From Rhizobium sp. NLR16a (lineage in GTDB: Bacteria; Pseudomonadota; Alphaproteobacteria; Rhizobiales; Rhizobiaceae): a DNA stretch of 64,000 nucleotides. Position numbers and translations under genes: made by a program. Below, piece after piece: positions 35,897 through 44,783 of this stretch. Within the stretch, counting starts at the first letter, position 1; every line of letters begins with the position of its first letter. The notes under the pieces were generated by a model. The model worked only from the letters and a program-made list of their open reading frames with translations. It was not told the DNA's origin and ran no database searches. The stretch spans positions 645,501 through 709,500 of the forward strand of contig NZ_CP072865.1 in NCBI RefSeq assembly GCF_017948245.1. The letters run 5' to 3'.

Positions 35897-37330
35897 ATGA
35901 CCATTTATCAAAACCTGATCGCCGGCGAATGGGTCGGCACGGACGCGACGAAGAACATCAACCCGTCCGATACGAACGAGGTCGTCGGCCTCTACGCCAA
36001 CGGCAGCGCGGAAGACACGAGAAACGCTATCGCCGCCGCCAAGGCCGCCTTTCCGGCCTGGTCGCGCTCGGGCATTTGGGAACGCCACGTCATCCTGAAG
36101 AAGACCGGCGACGAGATCATGACCCGCAAGGACGAACTCGGCGCGCTGCTCGCCCGCGAAGAGGGCAAGACGCTGCCTGAGGCGACCGGCGAAGTCATCC
36201 GCGCCTCGCAGATCTTCGAATTCTTCGCTGGCGAGGCCCTGCGGCTCGCAGGCGAGGTCATCCCGTCAGTTCGCCCGAATATCGGTGTCGAGATCACCCG
36301 CGAAGCGCTCGGTGTCATCGGCATCATCACGCCGTGGAACTTCCCGATCGCCATCCCCGCCTGGAAGATCGCGCCGGCGCTCTGCTACGGCAACACGATC
36401 GTCTTCAAGCCGGCCGAACTGGTGCCGGCCTGCTCCTGGGCGATCGTCGACATCCTCAATAGGGCAGGGCTGCCGAAGGGCGTCCTGAACCTCGTCATGG
36501 GCAAGGGCTCGGTCGTAGGCCAGGCCATGCTCGAAAGCCCCGATGTTCACGGCATCACCTTCACCGGCTCCACCGGCACCGGCCGACGTGTCGCCGCCGC
36601 GTCCATCGAGCATAACCGCAAGTTCCAGCTGGAAATGGGCGGCAAGAACCCGATGGTGGTGCTCGACGACGCCGACCTCAACGTCGCCGTCGAGGCTGCC
36701 GCCAATTCCGGCTTCTTCTCCACGGGCCAGCGCTGCACTGCTTCCTCGCGTCTGATCGTCACCGAAGGCATCCACGACAAGTTCGTCGCGGCGCTCACCG
36801 ACAAGCTGAAGACGCTCGTCGTTGACAATGCGCTCAAGGCCGGCACCCATATCGGTCCGGTCGTCGACGAACGGCAGCTGAAGACCGATACCGACTATAT
36901 CGAGATCGGCAAAAAGGAAGGGGCCAAGCTCGCCTTCGGCGGCGAGGTCATCTCGCGCGAAACGCCCGGTTTCTATCTGCAGCCGACGCTGTTTACCGAA
37001 GCGACCAACCAGATGCGCATTTCGCGCGAGGAAATCTTCGGACCCGTCGTCTCGGTGATCCGGGCGAAGGATTACGACGAGGCGCTTGCCCTCGCCAACG
37101 ACACGCCGTTCGGGCTCTCGGCCGGCATTGCCACGACCAGCCTGAAGCATGCGACGCATTTCAAGCGCAATTCGGAAGCCGGCATGGTCATGGTCAACCT
37201 GCCGACGGCGGGAGTCGATTTCCACGTTCCGTTCGGCGGCCGCAAGGGGTCGTCCTACGGCCCGCGTGAGCAGGGCAAGTATGCGAGCGAATTCTTTACC
37301 GTGGTCAAGACGGCCTACACGTTGGCTTGA
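35897..37330 (+). CDS. Alpha-ketoglutarate semialdehyde dehydrogenase
   Basis: A 477-residue aldehyde dehydrogenase. Key residues are visible: N148 in TPWNFP, K171 in FKPAE, E246 in LEMGGK and catalytic C280 in GQRC. It should oxidise alpha-ketoglutarate semialdehyde to alpha-ketoglutarate with NAD(P)+, the final step of the oxidative (Weimberg-type) pentose pathway. The neighbouring arabinonate dehydratase supports this rather than a generic aldehyde role. Starts 68 bp after gguC and is followed 62 bp later by the dehydratase, probably in one operon. Confidence 0.87.
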   Translation: MTIYQNLIAGEWVGTDATKNINPSDTNEVVGLYANGSAEDTRNAIAAAKAAFPAWSRSGIWERHVILKKTGDEIMTRKDELGALLAREEGKTLPEATGEVIRASQIFEFFAGEALRLAGEVIPSVRPNIGVEITREALGVIGIITPWNFPIAIPAWKIAPALCYGNTIVFKPAELVPACSWAIVDILNRAGLPKGVLNLVMGKGSVVGQAMLESPDVHGITFTGSTGTGRRVAAASIEHNRKFQLEMGGKNPMVVLDDADLNVAVEAAANSGFFSTGQRCTASSRLIVTEGIHDKFVAALTDKLKTLVVDNALKAGTHIGPVVDERQLKTDTDYIEIGKKEGAKLAFGGEVISRETPGFYLQPTLFTEATNQMRISREEIFGPVVSVIRAKDYDEALALANDTPFGLSAGIATTSLKHATHFKRNSEAGMVMVNLPTAGVDFHVPFGGRKGSSYGPREQGKYASEFFTVVKTAYTLA

Positions 37331-37391
37331 GACATATCCGATGACCCGGGCCGTACGAGGCGGCCCGGCAATCACCTGAAGGACAGAGATT

Positions 37392-39131
37392 ATGAAGAAG
37401 AAAGCGGAATGGCCGCGCAGGCTGAGGTCGCAGGAATGGTACGGCGGCACGAGCCGCGACGTGATTTATCATCGCGGCTGGCTTAAAAACCAAGGTTATC
37501 CGCACGACCTGTTCGACGGACGGCCTGTCATCGGCATCCTTAACACCTGGTCGGATATGACCCCCTGCAACGGTCATCTCAGAGAGCTCGCCGAGAAGGT
37601 GAAGGCGGGCGTCTGGGAGGCCGGCGGCTTCCCGCTCGAAGTGCCGGTGTTCTCGGCATCGGAAAACACCTTCCGCCCGACCGCGATGATGTACCGCAAC
37701 CTTGCGGCACTGGCCGTTGAAGAAGCGATCCGTGGCCAGCCGATGGATGGCTGTGTGCTGCTCGTCGGCTGCGACAAGACCACGCCGTCGCTCTTGATGG
37801 GGGCGGCCTCCTGCGACCTGCCGTCGATCGTCGTCACCGGCGGGCCGATGCTGAACGGCTATTTCCGCGGCGAGCGCGTCGGCTCCGGCACGCATCTGTG
37901 GAAGTTCTCCGAAATGGTGAAGGCCGGCGAGATGACGCAGGCCGAATTCCTCGAAGCGGAAGCTTCGATGAGCCGCTCGTCGGGCACCTGCAATACGATG
38001 GGCACGGCGTCAACGATGGCGTCCATGGCCGAAGCGCTGGGCATGGCGCTCTCGGGCAATGCCGCAATCCCGGGCGTCGATTCCCGCCGCAAGGTCATGG
38101 CGCAACTGACCGGCCGCCGTATCGTGCAGATGGTCAAGGACGATCTGAAGCCCTCGGAGATCATGTCAAAGCAGGCCTTCGAAAACGCCATCCGCACCAA
38201 TGCGGCGATCGGCGGATCGACCAATGCCGTCATCCATCTGCTGGCGATCGCCGGCCGCGTCGGCATCGATCTGACGCTCGACGATTGGGACCGTTGCGGC
38301 CGCGACGTTCCGACGATCGTCAACCTGATGCCGTCGGGCAAATACCTGATGGAAGAGTTCTTCTATGCCGGCGGCCTGCCCGTCGTGCTGAAGCGCCTCG
38401 GCGAGGCGGGCCTCCTGCACAAGGATGCGTTGACGGTCTCCGGCGAAACCGTCTGGGACGAGGTCAAGGACGTCATCAACTGGAACGAGGACGTCATCCT
38501 GCCTGCTGAAAAGGCGCTGACCTCTTCGGGCGGCATCGTCGTGCTGCGCGGCAACCTGGCGCCGAAGGGCGCGGTGCTGAAGCCTTCGGCAGCCTCGCCG
38601 CATCTCCTGGTGCACCGGGGCAGGGCCGTCGTGTTCGAGGATATCGACGACTACAAGGCGAAGATCAACGACGACAATCTCGACATCGACGAGAATTGCG
38701 TCATGGTCATGAAGAACTGCGGCCCGAAGGGTTATCCCGGCATGGCCGAGGTCGGCAACATGGGCCTGCCGCCGAAGGTGCTGAAGAAGGGCATCCTCGA
38801 CATGGTGCGGATATCAGACGCCCGCATGTCGGGAACGGCCTATGGTACCGTCGTGCTGCACACCTCGCCGGAAGCGGCGGTCGGTGGACCGCTGGCGGTC
38901 GTCAAGAACGGCGACATGATCGAACTCGACGTGCCGAACCGTCGCCTGCATCTCGACATATCAGACGAGGAACTGGCGCGCCGTCTCGCCGAATGGCAGC
39001 CGAACCATGACTTGCCGACATCGGGCTATGCCTTCCTGCATCAGCAGCATGTCGAAGGAGCCGATACTGGCGCCGATCTCAACTTCCTCAAGGGATGTCG
39101 CGGAAATGCGGTCGGCAAGGACAGCCACTGA
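37392..39131 (+). CDS. L-arabinonate dehydratase (IlvD/Edd family)
   Basis: A 579-residue [2Fe-2S] dehydratase. The cluster ligands are C59 (MTPCNGH), C127 (VGCDKT) and C200 (SGTCNT), and the catalytic serine is S480 (ARMSGTAYG), the positions I recall for the structurally studied R. leguminosarum L-arabinonate dehydratase of the same length. It converts L-arabinonate to 2-keto-3-deoxy-L-arabinonate. Related aldonates (D-fuconate, D-galactonate) may also be used. Last gene of the chvE-ggu catabolic cluster and followed by a strong terminator. The sugar dehydrogenase and lactonase needed upstream are not in this window. Confidence 0.92.
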   Translation: MKKKAEWPRRLRSQEWYGGTSRDVIYHRGWLKNQGYPHDLFDGRPVIGILNTWSDMTPCNGHLRELAEKVKAGVWEAGGFPLEVPVFSASENTFRPTAMMYRNLAALAVEEAIRGQPMDGCVLLVGCDKTTPSLLMGAASCDLPSIVVTGGPMLNGYFRGERVGSGTHLWKFSEMVKAGEMTQAEFLEAEASMSRSSGTCNTMGTASTMASMAEALGMALSGNAAIPGVDSRRKVMAQLTGRRIVQMVKDDLKPSEIMSKQAFENAIRTNAAIGGSTNAVIHLLAIAGRVGIDLTLDDWDRCGRDVPTIVNLMPSGKYLMEEFFYAGGLPVVLKRLGEAGLLHKDALTVSGETVWDEVKDVINWNEDVILPAEKALTSSGGIVVLRGNLAPKGAVLKPSAASPHLLVHRGRAVVFEDIDDYKAKINDDNLDIDENCVMVMKNCGPKGYPGMAEVGNMGLPPKVLKKGILDMVRISDARMSGTAYGTVVLHTSPEAAVGGPLAVVKNGDMIELDVPNRRLHLDISDEELARRLAEWQPNHDLPTSGYAFLHQQHVEGADTGADLNFLKGCRGNAVGKDSH

Positions 39132-39160
39132 GCAGGGCTTGCGGATCTGGAATCGCGAAG

Positions 39161-39187
39161 AGGCGGGGCTTTTTGCCCCGCCTTTTT
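39161..39187 (+). terminator. Intrinsic terminator after the arabinonate dehydratase gene
   Basis: Perfect 9-bp arms AGGCGGGGC (39161-39169) and GCCCCGCCT (39175-39183) with a T5 loop and a following T-run (39183-39187), 29 bp past the stop codon. Confidence 0.9.
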
Positions 39188-39250
39188 GCTGAAGATTTCT
39201 TTCGAACCGTTCGCGCTCGAACTTGTTGAATGCGGATATAGTGCTATATG

Positions 39251-39266
39251 CTGTACAAGTGTACAG
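39251..39266. promoter_or_regulatory. Operator palindrome of the toxin-antitoxin pair
   Basis: CTGTACA-AG-TGTACAG is a perfect palindrome directly upstream of the antitoxin ribosome binding site. A TATAGTG/CTATAT stretch precedes it (about 39237-39249). Phd-family antitoxins autorepress from such sites. Confidence 0.7.
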
Positions 39267-39277
39267 GAGATATGGTC

Positions 39278-39520
39278 ATGTCAAAGGTAATCGGTGCTGC
39301 GGAATTCAAGGCGAAATGCCTGAATCTGATCGATCAGATGCGCAGCGACGATGAATCCATCGTTATCACCAAGCGCGGCAAGCCGGTTGCCGTGCTTTCC
39401 CCGGCGCGCGACACAGGCGAACGCAAGAGCATCATCGGCGCGATGAAGGGCAGCGTATTGCGCTATGACGATCCTCTGTCTCCGGCCCTCGAGCCGGAGG
39501 ATTGGGACGCCCTCCGTTGA
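39278..39520 (+). CDS. Phd/YefM-family antitoxin
   Basis: An 80-residue protein whose first 60 residues match the Phd/YefM DNA-binding antitoxin (AAEFKAKCLNLIDQM, then IVITKRGKPVAVLSP). The C-terminal tail (about 25 residues ending DWDALR) should wrap the toxin. ATG 39278 is used because GGAG lies 8 bases before it, whereas ATG 39272 is too close. The stop overlaps the toxin start. It should autoregulate through the palindrome at 39251-39266. Confidence 0.88.
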   Translation: MSKVIGAAEFKAKCLNLIDQMRSDDESIVITKRGKPVAVLSPARDTGERKSIIGAMKGSVLRYDDPLSPALEPEDWDALR

Positions 39521-39927
39521 TCGTCATCGATACGCACATCCTCGTCTGGGCAATGCAGGACGATGCGCGTCTGGGTTCACAGGCCCGGGGCATCATTGAC
39601 GAGATGACCGGCAAAAGCCGGATTCTGATTTCGGCGATCACAGCCTGGGAAATCGCCATGCTCGTGCAGAAGGGGCGCTTGGCGCTCGGCGACGATGTCG
39701 GGCGATGGATCGACAGCGCTCTGTCGCTCCCCGGGATTCAGCTCGCGCCGATCGAGCCTTCCATCGCGATAGACAGCGTCCGGCTGCCCGGCGAGTTTCA
39801 TGCTGACCCCGCGGACCGCATCATCGCGGCTACAGCCCGATTTCATCGCGTGCCGTTGCTGACGGCGGATCAGGCAATCCTCAGCTACGGAGCGCGCGGC
39901 CACCTCCAGGTCGTCGCGGCTGGATAG
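39517..39927 (+). CDS. PIN-domain toxin (VapC-like)
   Basis: A 136-residue PIN-domain ribonuclease. Acidic residues of the metal site are visible: D5 in IVIDTH, E in AWEIAML near residue 44, D in ADPADRIIAATA near residue 93 and D in LTADQ. The start is TTG 39517, which overlaps the antitoxin stop (TTGA) and gives the normal N-terminus MIVIDTH; an upstream TTG at 39502 would add five residues. Such toxins usually cleave tRNA or rRNA. Paired with a Phd antitoxin rather than a VapB. Confidence 0.85.
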   Translation: MIVIDTHILVWAMQDDARLGSQARGIIDEMTGKSRILISAITAWEIAMLVQKGRLALGDDVGRWIDSALSLPGIQLAPIEPSIAIDSVRLPGEFHADPADRIIAATARFHRVPLLTADQAILSYGARGHLQVVAAG

Positions 39928-39948
39928 ATACGCCGTTACCGCCCTCGC

Positions 39949-40773
39949 TCAGCTCTGGCTCTGGCTTTGCATCTGCCCGTTGTCTTCCACCTTCACGGTG
40001 ACGGACAGCGTTTCCCCCGGAGTGCCGATACGCATGCCCGAGATCGGGGCCGCGTCGCGGTAGCAGAGGCCGGAGGCGATGCGGACATAGCGTTCATCCG
40101 GGCAGATTTCGTTGGCCGGATCGAAGCCGACCCAGCCGAGCCCGGAGATATGGGCCTCGGCCCAGGCATGGGTCGCCGACTGTTCGATCTTTTCTTCCAT
40201 CATCAAATAGCCGGAGACATAACGCGCCGGCACCTGCAGGGCGCGGGCGGCGGCGACGAAGATGTGCGCATGGTCCTGGCAGACGCCGCTTTTCTTCTCC
40301 AGCGCCTGTTCCGCCGTCGTCGCCGTGTCGCTGGTGCCGGGGCGGTAGTCGACCGTTTCGTGGATGGCGGCCATCAACGCATGCAGACGGGCGAGCTCGT
40401 TATCGCCGCTGACGCTTTTAACCAGTTCCTTGACCAGCTTGCCGCTTTTGGTGAGCGGCGTCTCGCGCAGGAAGAGCCAGAGCGGGCAGAAACCGGTATG
40501 TGGGCCGGTGACGCCGTTATTGTCCGCGGTCTCGACCTCGCCCTCGGCGAGGATTCGCGTCACGTGCTGCGTGCCTTCCAGCGAGACCAGGTTGACGTGG
40601 TTGCCGTACTGGTCGTCGTATTCCACCTCCGGGGTGGCGCCCTCGACTTTCAGGGACCAGCCGAGCACGTTCTGGGCTGCCGTTGTCGGCGGTGTCAGTC
40701 TCAGCCGTTGCAGCGAGAACTGCGCCGGTTCGTCGTAGCGGTATTCGGTGAGATGGCTGATTTTCAGTCTCAT
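39949..40773 (-). CDS. Transglutaminase-like cysteine protease-fold protein
   Basis: A 274-residue protein with an N-terminal bacterial transglutaminase beta domain (residues 1-80) and a transglutaminase core whose Cys-His-Asp triad is C165 (SGVCQDHAH), H202 (THAWAEA) and D218 (GFDPANE). Last of three minus-strand genes with an ATP-grasp and an alpha-E protein. Proteins of this kind are proposed to form or cleave peptide bonds; here the ATP-grasp partner suggests peptide ligation with later processing. Cytoplasmic, no signal peptide. The polar C-terminal tail is Gln/Ser-rich (MQSQSQS). Confidence 0.87.
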   Translation of the reverse strand: MRLKISHLTEYRYDEPAQFSLQRLRLTPPTTAAQNVLGWSLKVEGATPEVEYDDQYGNHVNLVSLEGTQHVTRILAEGEVETADNNGVTGPHTGFCPLWLFLRETPLTKSGKLVKELVKSVSGDNELARLHALMAAIHETVDYRPGTSDTATTAEQALEKKSGVCQDHAHIFVAAARALQVPARYVSGYLMMEEKIEQSATHAWAEAHISGLGWVGFDPANEICPDERYVRIASGLCYRDAAPISGMRIGTPGETLSVTVKVEDNGQMQSQSQS

Positions 40774-40785
40774 GTGCTGATCCGC

Positions 40786-41727
40786 TTAAACGTAGAACCG
40801 GTAGCCGTCGGAAATCTCGGCACCGAGCTGGTTGTTGCGTGAGACGAAGTCCTCGAGGAACTCGTGCAGGCCCTGATCCATGATGTCGCGGATCGCCCGC
40901 GTCTGCAGCGTGGTGCGGATCGCGTCGGCAGTATCGTGGGCGGGAAGCCGCTCCTCGTAATCCTGGGCGAGATAGCCGAGATTGCTGACGATCTTCTCGT
41001 AGCAATAGGCAAGCGAGCGCGGCATCTGGACATTGAGGGTAAGGAAGTCGGCAATGTTCATCGCCCGGTACTCGCCGTCGTAGGCCCAGCTATAGGCGCG
41101 GTGTGCGGACACCGAGCGCAGGATCGACTCCCACTGCACGTTATCGAGAGACGAACCGACTGACGAGACCGAGGGCAGCAGGACGTAATATTTCACGTCG
41201 AGGATACGGCTGGTATTGTCGGCGCGCTCGATGAAGGTGCCGATGCGGGCGAAATTATAGAGCTCGTTTCTGAGCGTCGAGCCATGAAAGGCGCCGCGGA
41301 TGAGGCCGGCGCGGCGCTTGATGACGTCGATCACCTCAGGCAGGTCGGCGGCTTTCACGCGCTTTTCGAGCAGGGATTTCAGATCGATCCAGCATTCGTT
41401 GGTCGCTTCCCAGGTCTCCCGCGTCAGCGCGGTGCGCACCATGCGGGCATTGTTGCGGCCGAAGTCGATGCAGGACATGACGCTCGACGGGTTGGAGCGA
41501 TCGCGCAGGAGATAATCGATCGCGTCGGCATTGGTCAGCTTGGCGTGGCCCTCGTCATAGGCCTCGCGTACGCCGGCACTTTGCAGCACGCCGTCCCAGT
41601 TGTCGTCGCCGGCGCTGCTGCGGGTGAGCGACATGCGCAGCCCGGCATCGACAAGACGGGCAATATTTTCGGCGCGCTCGATGTAACGAAACATCCAGTA
41701 GAGGCCGTTTGCGGTTCTTCCGAGCAT
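40786..41727 (-). CDS. Alpha-E domain protein
   Basis: A 313-residue, nearly all-helical alpha-E (DUF403) protein. It starts MLGRTANGLYWMFRYIERAENIARLVDA, the family hallmark, and has a second R-x-x-x-x-E block at GTFIERADNTSRILD. Alpha-E genes almost always accompany a circularly permuted ATP-grasp and a transglutaminase-like gene, as here. Its start overlaps the ATP-grasp stop codon (ATGA), so the two are translationally coupled. Function is unknown; it may act as a scaffold or substrate carrier. Confidence 0.88.
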   Translation of the reverse strand: MLGRTANGLYWMFRYIERAENIARLVDAGLRMSLTRSSAGDDNWDGVLQSAGVREAYDEGHAKLTNADAIDYLLRDRSNPSSVMSCIDFGRNNARMVRTALTRETWEATNECWIDLKSLLEKRVKAADLPEVIDVIKRRAGLIRGAFHGSTLRNELYNFARIGTFIERADNTSRILDVKYYVLLPSVSSVGSSLDNVQWESILRSVSAHRAYSWAYDGEYRAMNIADFLTLNVQMPRSLAYCYEKIVSNLGYLAQDYEERLPAHDTADAIRTTLQTRAIRDIMDQGLHEFLEDFVSRNNQLGAEISDGYRFYV

Positions 41728-43136
41728 CAGTCCTCCAGTACCCAGGTGTCTTTGGTGCCGCCGCCCTGGCTGGAATTGACGACCAGCGAGCCTTGCTTCA
41801 GCGCCACGCGGGTAAGCCCGCCCGGAATAATCTGGACCTTGTCGGAAACGAGCACATAGGGGCGAAGGTCGACATGGCGGGGCGCGATGCCCTTGTTGAC
41901 GAGGATCGGCACGGTGGAGAGCGACAGCGTCGGCTGGGCGATGTAATTGTTCGGCTTGGCCTTCAGCTTCTCAGCGAAATCGGCGCGCTCCTTTTTCGAT
42001 GCCGTCGGTCCCACAAGCATGCCGTAGCCGCCGGAGCCGTGCACTTCCTTGACGACCAGCTCTTCCAGGTGCTCCAGCACGTATTTCAGGCTCGATGCTT
42101 CCGAGCAGCGCCAAGTCGGGACGTTTTCGAGCAGCGCCTTGCGGCCGGTATAGAATTCGACGATCTCCGGCATGTAGGAATAAATCGCCTTATCATCCGA
42201 TATGCCGGTGCCCGGCGCATTAGCAATGGTGATGTTGCCGGAGCGGTAGACATCCATGATGCCGGGAATGCCGAGGGCGGAATCGGCCCGGAATGTCAGC
42301 GGATCGAGGAAGTCGTCGTCGACGCGGCGGTAGAGCACGTCGATCGCCTCGTAGCCGCGGGTCGTGCGCATCTTCACCTTGCCGTCGATGACGCGCAGAT
42401 CCGAGCCCTCGACCAGTTCGACGCCCATCATGTCGGCCAGGAAGGAATGTTCGTAGTACGCAGAATTGTAGATGCCCGGAGTCAGTACCGCGACGCGTGG
42501 CTTGCCGGTGCAGCCGGGAGGAGCCAGCGAGGCGAGGCTTTGGCGTAAGAGGTAGGGATAATCCTCGACGCGCTGCACCTTGTTCTCATGGAAGAGCTCC
42601 GGGAACATCTGCATCATGGTTTCCCGGTTTTCCAGCATGTAGCTGACCCCGGAAGGGGTGCGGGCATTATCCTCCAGCACGTAAAACTGGTCTTCGCCTG
42701 TTCGTACGATATCGGTGCCGACGATATGGGTGTAGACGCCGCCAGGCGGGCGGAAGCCGATCATCTCGGACAGGAAGGCGACATTGTTTTCGATCAGTTC
42801 GCGCGGGATGCGGCCGGCGCGGATGATTTCCTGCTTGTGATAGATATCATCCAGAAAGGCGTTGAGCGCGATTACCCGTTGCTCGATACCCTGGGCGAGC
42901 TTGCGCCATTCGCGGGCGGAGATGATGCGGGGGATGATATCGAAGGGGATGAGCTTTTCGGAACTGTCGGCATGGCCGTAAACGGCGAAGGTGATGCCGG
43001 TCTTCCGGAAGATATTTTCCGCGTCGCGGGACTTGGCAATCAGATGCGACCGGTCTTGGCTGTTGTACCACTCGAAATATTTTTCATAAGGCGGGCGGGG
43101 GCTCTCGTCCCCGGTAATCATTTCATCAAATGCCAA
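41727..43136 (-). CDS. Circularly permuted ATP-grasp protein
   Basis: A 469-residue ATP-grasp of the DUF404/DUF407 type, with a long conserved core (FVSEM-like region near FLSEMIGF, then VLEDNARTPSGVSY, then LVVKEVHGSGGYGMLVGP, the glycine-rich ATP-binding loop). TTG 43136 gives MAFDEMITG and has GGGGAG 9-10 bases upstream; a much longer open frame to 43511 lacks homology. First gene of the operon with alpha-E and transglutaminase. ATP-grasp enzymes activate carboxylates and form peptide-like bonds. The natural substrate is unknown. Confidence 0.87.
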   Translation of the reverse strand: MAFDEMITGDESPRPPYEKYFEWYNSQDRSHLIAKSRDAENIFRKTGITFAVYGHADSSEKLIPFDIIPRIISAREWRKLAQGIEQRVIALNAFLDDIYHKQEIIRAGRIPRELIENNVAFLSEMIGFRPPGGVYTHIVGTDIVRTGEDQFYVLEDNARTPSGVSYMLENRETMMQMFPELFHENKVQRVEDYPYLLRQSLASLAPPGCTGKPRVAVLTPGIYNSAYYEHSFLADMMGVELVEGSDLRVIDGKVKMRTTRGYEAIDVLYRRVDDDFLDPLTFRADSALGIPGIMDVYRSGNITIANAPGTGISDDKAIYSYMPEIVEFYTGRKALLENVPTWRCSEASSLKYVLEHLEELVVKEVHGSGGYGMLVGPTASKKERADFAEKLKAKPNNYIAQPTLSLSTVPILVNKGIAPRHVDLRPYVLVSDKVQIIPGGLTRVALKQGSLVVNSSQGGGTKDTWVLED

Positions 43137-43405
43137 AGGTGCGGCTCCCCTTTTTTGTTCATTTGAATACAACGCAAATTGCAATGCAAGAACCATGCGC
43201 AGTTCGGAGAAAAGATTTTGCGGTGCGGGAAAGAGTGAAAATTCGGGCGTTTGGAGCAGCGTCGCGCGGTATGGCGGATGACTGCTCGCCCGGGATTGCG
43301 CAAAATGTGAGCATTTGATTGGTTTTCGGTCGATCGCAATGCGTTGGTGGTGCAGGCGCAAATTCGAACGTCTTATTCCTGTGACGAGGAGAAGGCATGC
43401 CGTGC
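43137..43405. other. Gap upstream of ATP-grasp gene, promoter region
   Basis: 269 bases between the ATP-grasp start and an intergenic repeat. AT-richer sections around 43150-43240 could hold the promoter. No gene is supported. Confidence 0.4.
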
Positions 43406-43618
43406 GGCACCCCCTCTGGCCTGCCGGCCCCAGGGTCGAGCCACCGGTCTCGACCCGTCCTTCGGACCCCCCATAGGTGGGGAGATTGGCTGGGCGCACT
43501 GGCTTCCCCAAACAACGACGGCAGAGCTATTCGATCCAGCAGAGAGGGACGGATGATCCAACCGCTTGTCGATCTCCACCCTTGTGGGGGAGATGGCCGG
43601 CAGGCCAGAGGGGGTGCC
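43406..43618. repeat. Rhizobial intergenic repeat with 24-bp perfect inverted arms
   Basis: Bases 43406-43429 and 43595-43618 are exact 24-bp inverted copies. The inside contains further complementary tracts, for example GGAGATTGGC and a CTCCACCCTTGTGGGGGAG hairpin at 43574-43592. The spurious short open frames here come from these palindromes. The element lies between divergent genes. Confidence 0.8.
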
Positions 43619-43750
43619 ATACGGGATGTCTATTCTGTAACTCTCCACCCACCCATCAGCGAAATTTCAAATAAGCATCAACGCTTCGCCTTTGACTGCG
43701 GCCTTCGGTTGCCGCTATCAGCACGGTAACTCTTTACCCGAGATGTCCCG

Positions 43751-44650
43751 ATGCCCCTCGACCGCTTTGCCCCCGCTCTCTTCGTTTTCCTCTGGTCCAC
43801 GGGCTGGGTGGTGGCGAAATTTGCGGCGCTGCATTCCGAGCCCTTTACCTTTCTTTCGATACGTTATGCGCTGTCGGCCTTGGCCTTCCTGGCCTTTTGC
43901 CTAGTGACCAAGGCCCAATGGCCGAAGAGTCGGGCGACGGTGCTGCGGGCCATTTATTCCGGCTTTTTCCTGCACGGCTTCTATCTCGCCGGTCTCTGGT
44001 GGGCGATCGCCAACGGCGTGCCGGCCGGCATATCTGGGATCATCGCGGCGCTGCAGCCGTTGCTGACGGCGACGGCGGCTCCCTTTCTCGTCGGCGAGCG
44101 GTTGCAGAAGACCCAACAGGTCGGCCTCGCTCTCGGCTTCATCGGTATTGCCATCGCGATTTCGCCGAAGCTGTTCGATCCGGCGACGGCCGATCTCAGC
44201 CATGCCGCCCTGCCGCTGGCGATCAACCTCATCGCCATGGGCTCCGTCACCTACGGTACGCTTTATCAGAAGAAACATCTGCAATCCGGCGACCTCAGGA
44301 CCATCGCGACGCTGCAATATGTCGGCGCTCTCATCCTCACCCTGCCGCTGTCGCTGATTTTCGAACACCAGCATTTCGACGGCACCCCGCAGGCCTATGG
44401 CGCGCTTCTCTGGTCGGTCTTCGGCCTGTCGATGGGCGGTGTCGGGCTGCTGCTTTACCTCATCCGCCGCGGGCAGGTCTCGCGCGCCGCTTCGCTGATC
44501 TACCTGATGCCGCCGGCCGTCGCGATCGAAGCCTTCATCGCGTTCGGGGAGCGGCTGACGCTGCCGTTGATTCTGGGCACGGTGATCGTCGTGACGGGCG
44601 TATATATGACAAACCGCAGGGTCCTTCAGCAGGCCCAGGCGAGCGTATAG
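43751..44650 (+). CDS. EamA/DMT-family transporter
   Basis: A 299-residue integral membrane protein with about ten helices in two EamA repeats (first half ending near residue 140, second beginning near residue 150). It starts RFAPALFVFLWSTGWVVAKF, typical for the drug/metabolite exporter family. These export amino acids, nucleobases or toxic metabolites by an unclear mechanism. It is monocistronic and unregulated as far as visible. Substrate unknown. Confidence 0.88.
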   Translation: MPLDRFAPALFVFLWSTGWVVAKFAALHSEPFTFLSIRYALSALAFLAFCLVTKAQWPKSRATVLRAIYSGFFLHGFYLAGLWWAIANGVPAGISGIIAALQPLLTATAAPFLVGERLQKTQQVGLALGFIGIAIAISPKLFDPATADLSHAALPLAINLIAMGSVTYGTLYQKKHLQSGDLRTIATLQYVGALILTLPLSLIFEHQHFDGTPQAYGALLWSVFGLSMGGVGLLLYLIRRGQVSRAASLIYLMPPAVAIEAFIAFGERLTLPLILGTVIVVTGVYMTNRRVLQQAQASV

Positions 44651-44783
44651 GCTGATCGCTGCGCCAATGTCGAACAAGCGGATGGCCTGAACCTCAACTG
44701 ACCGAGGTCGCCGGCGATTGCCGACGACCTCACATCCAAAGCGCCGTAGAGCGCTACTCGGCACATCAAGCAGCAAGCAACGA

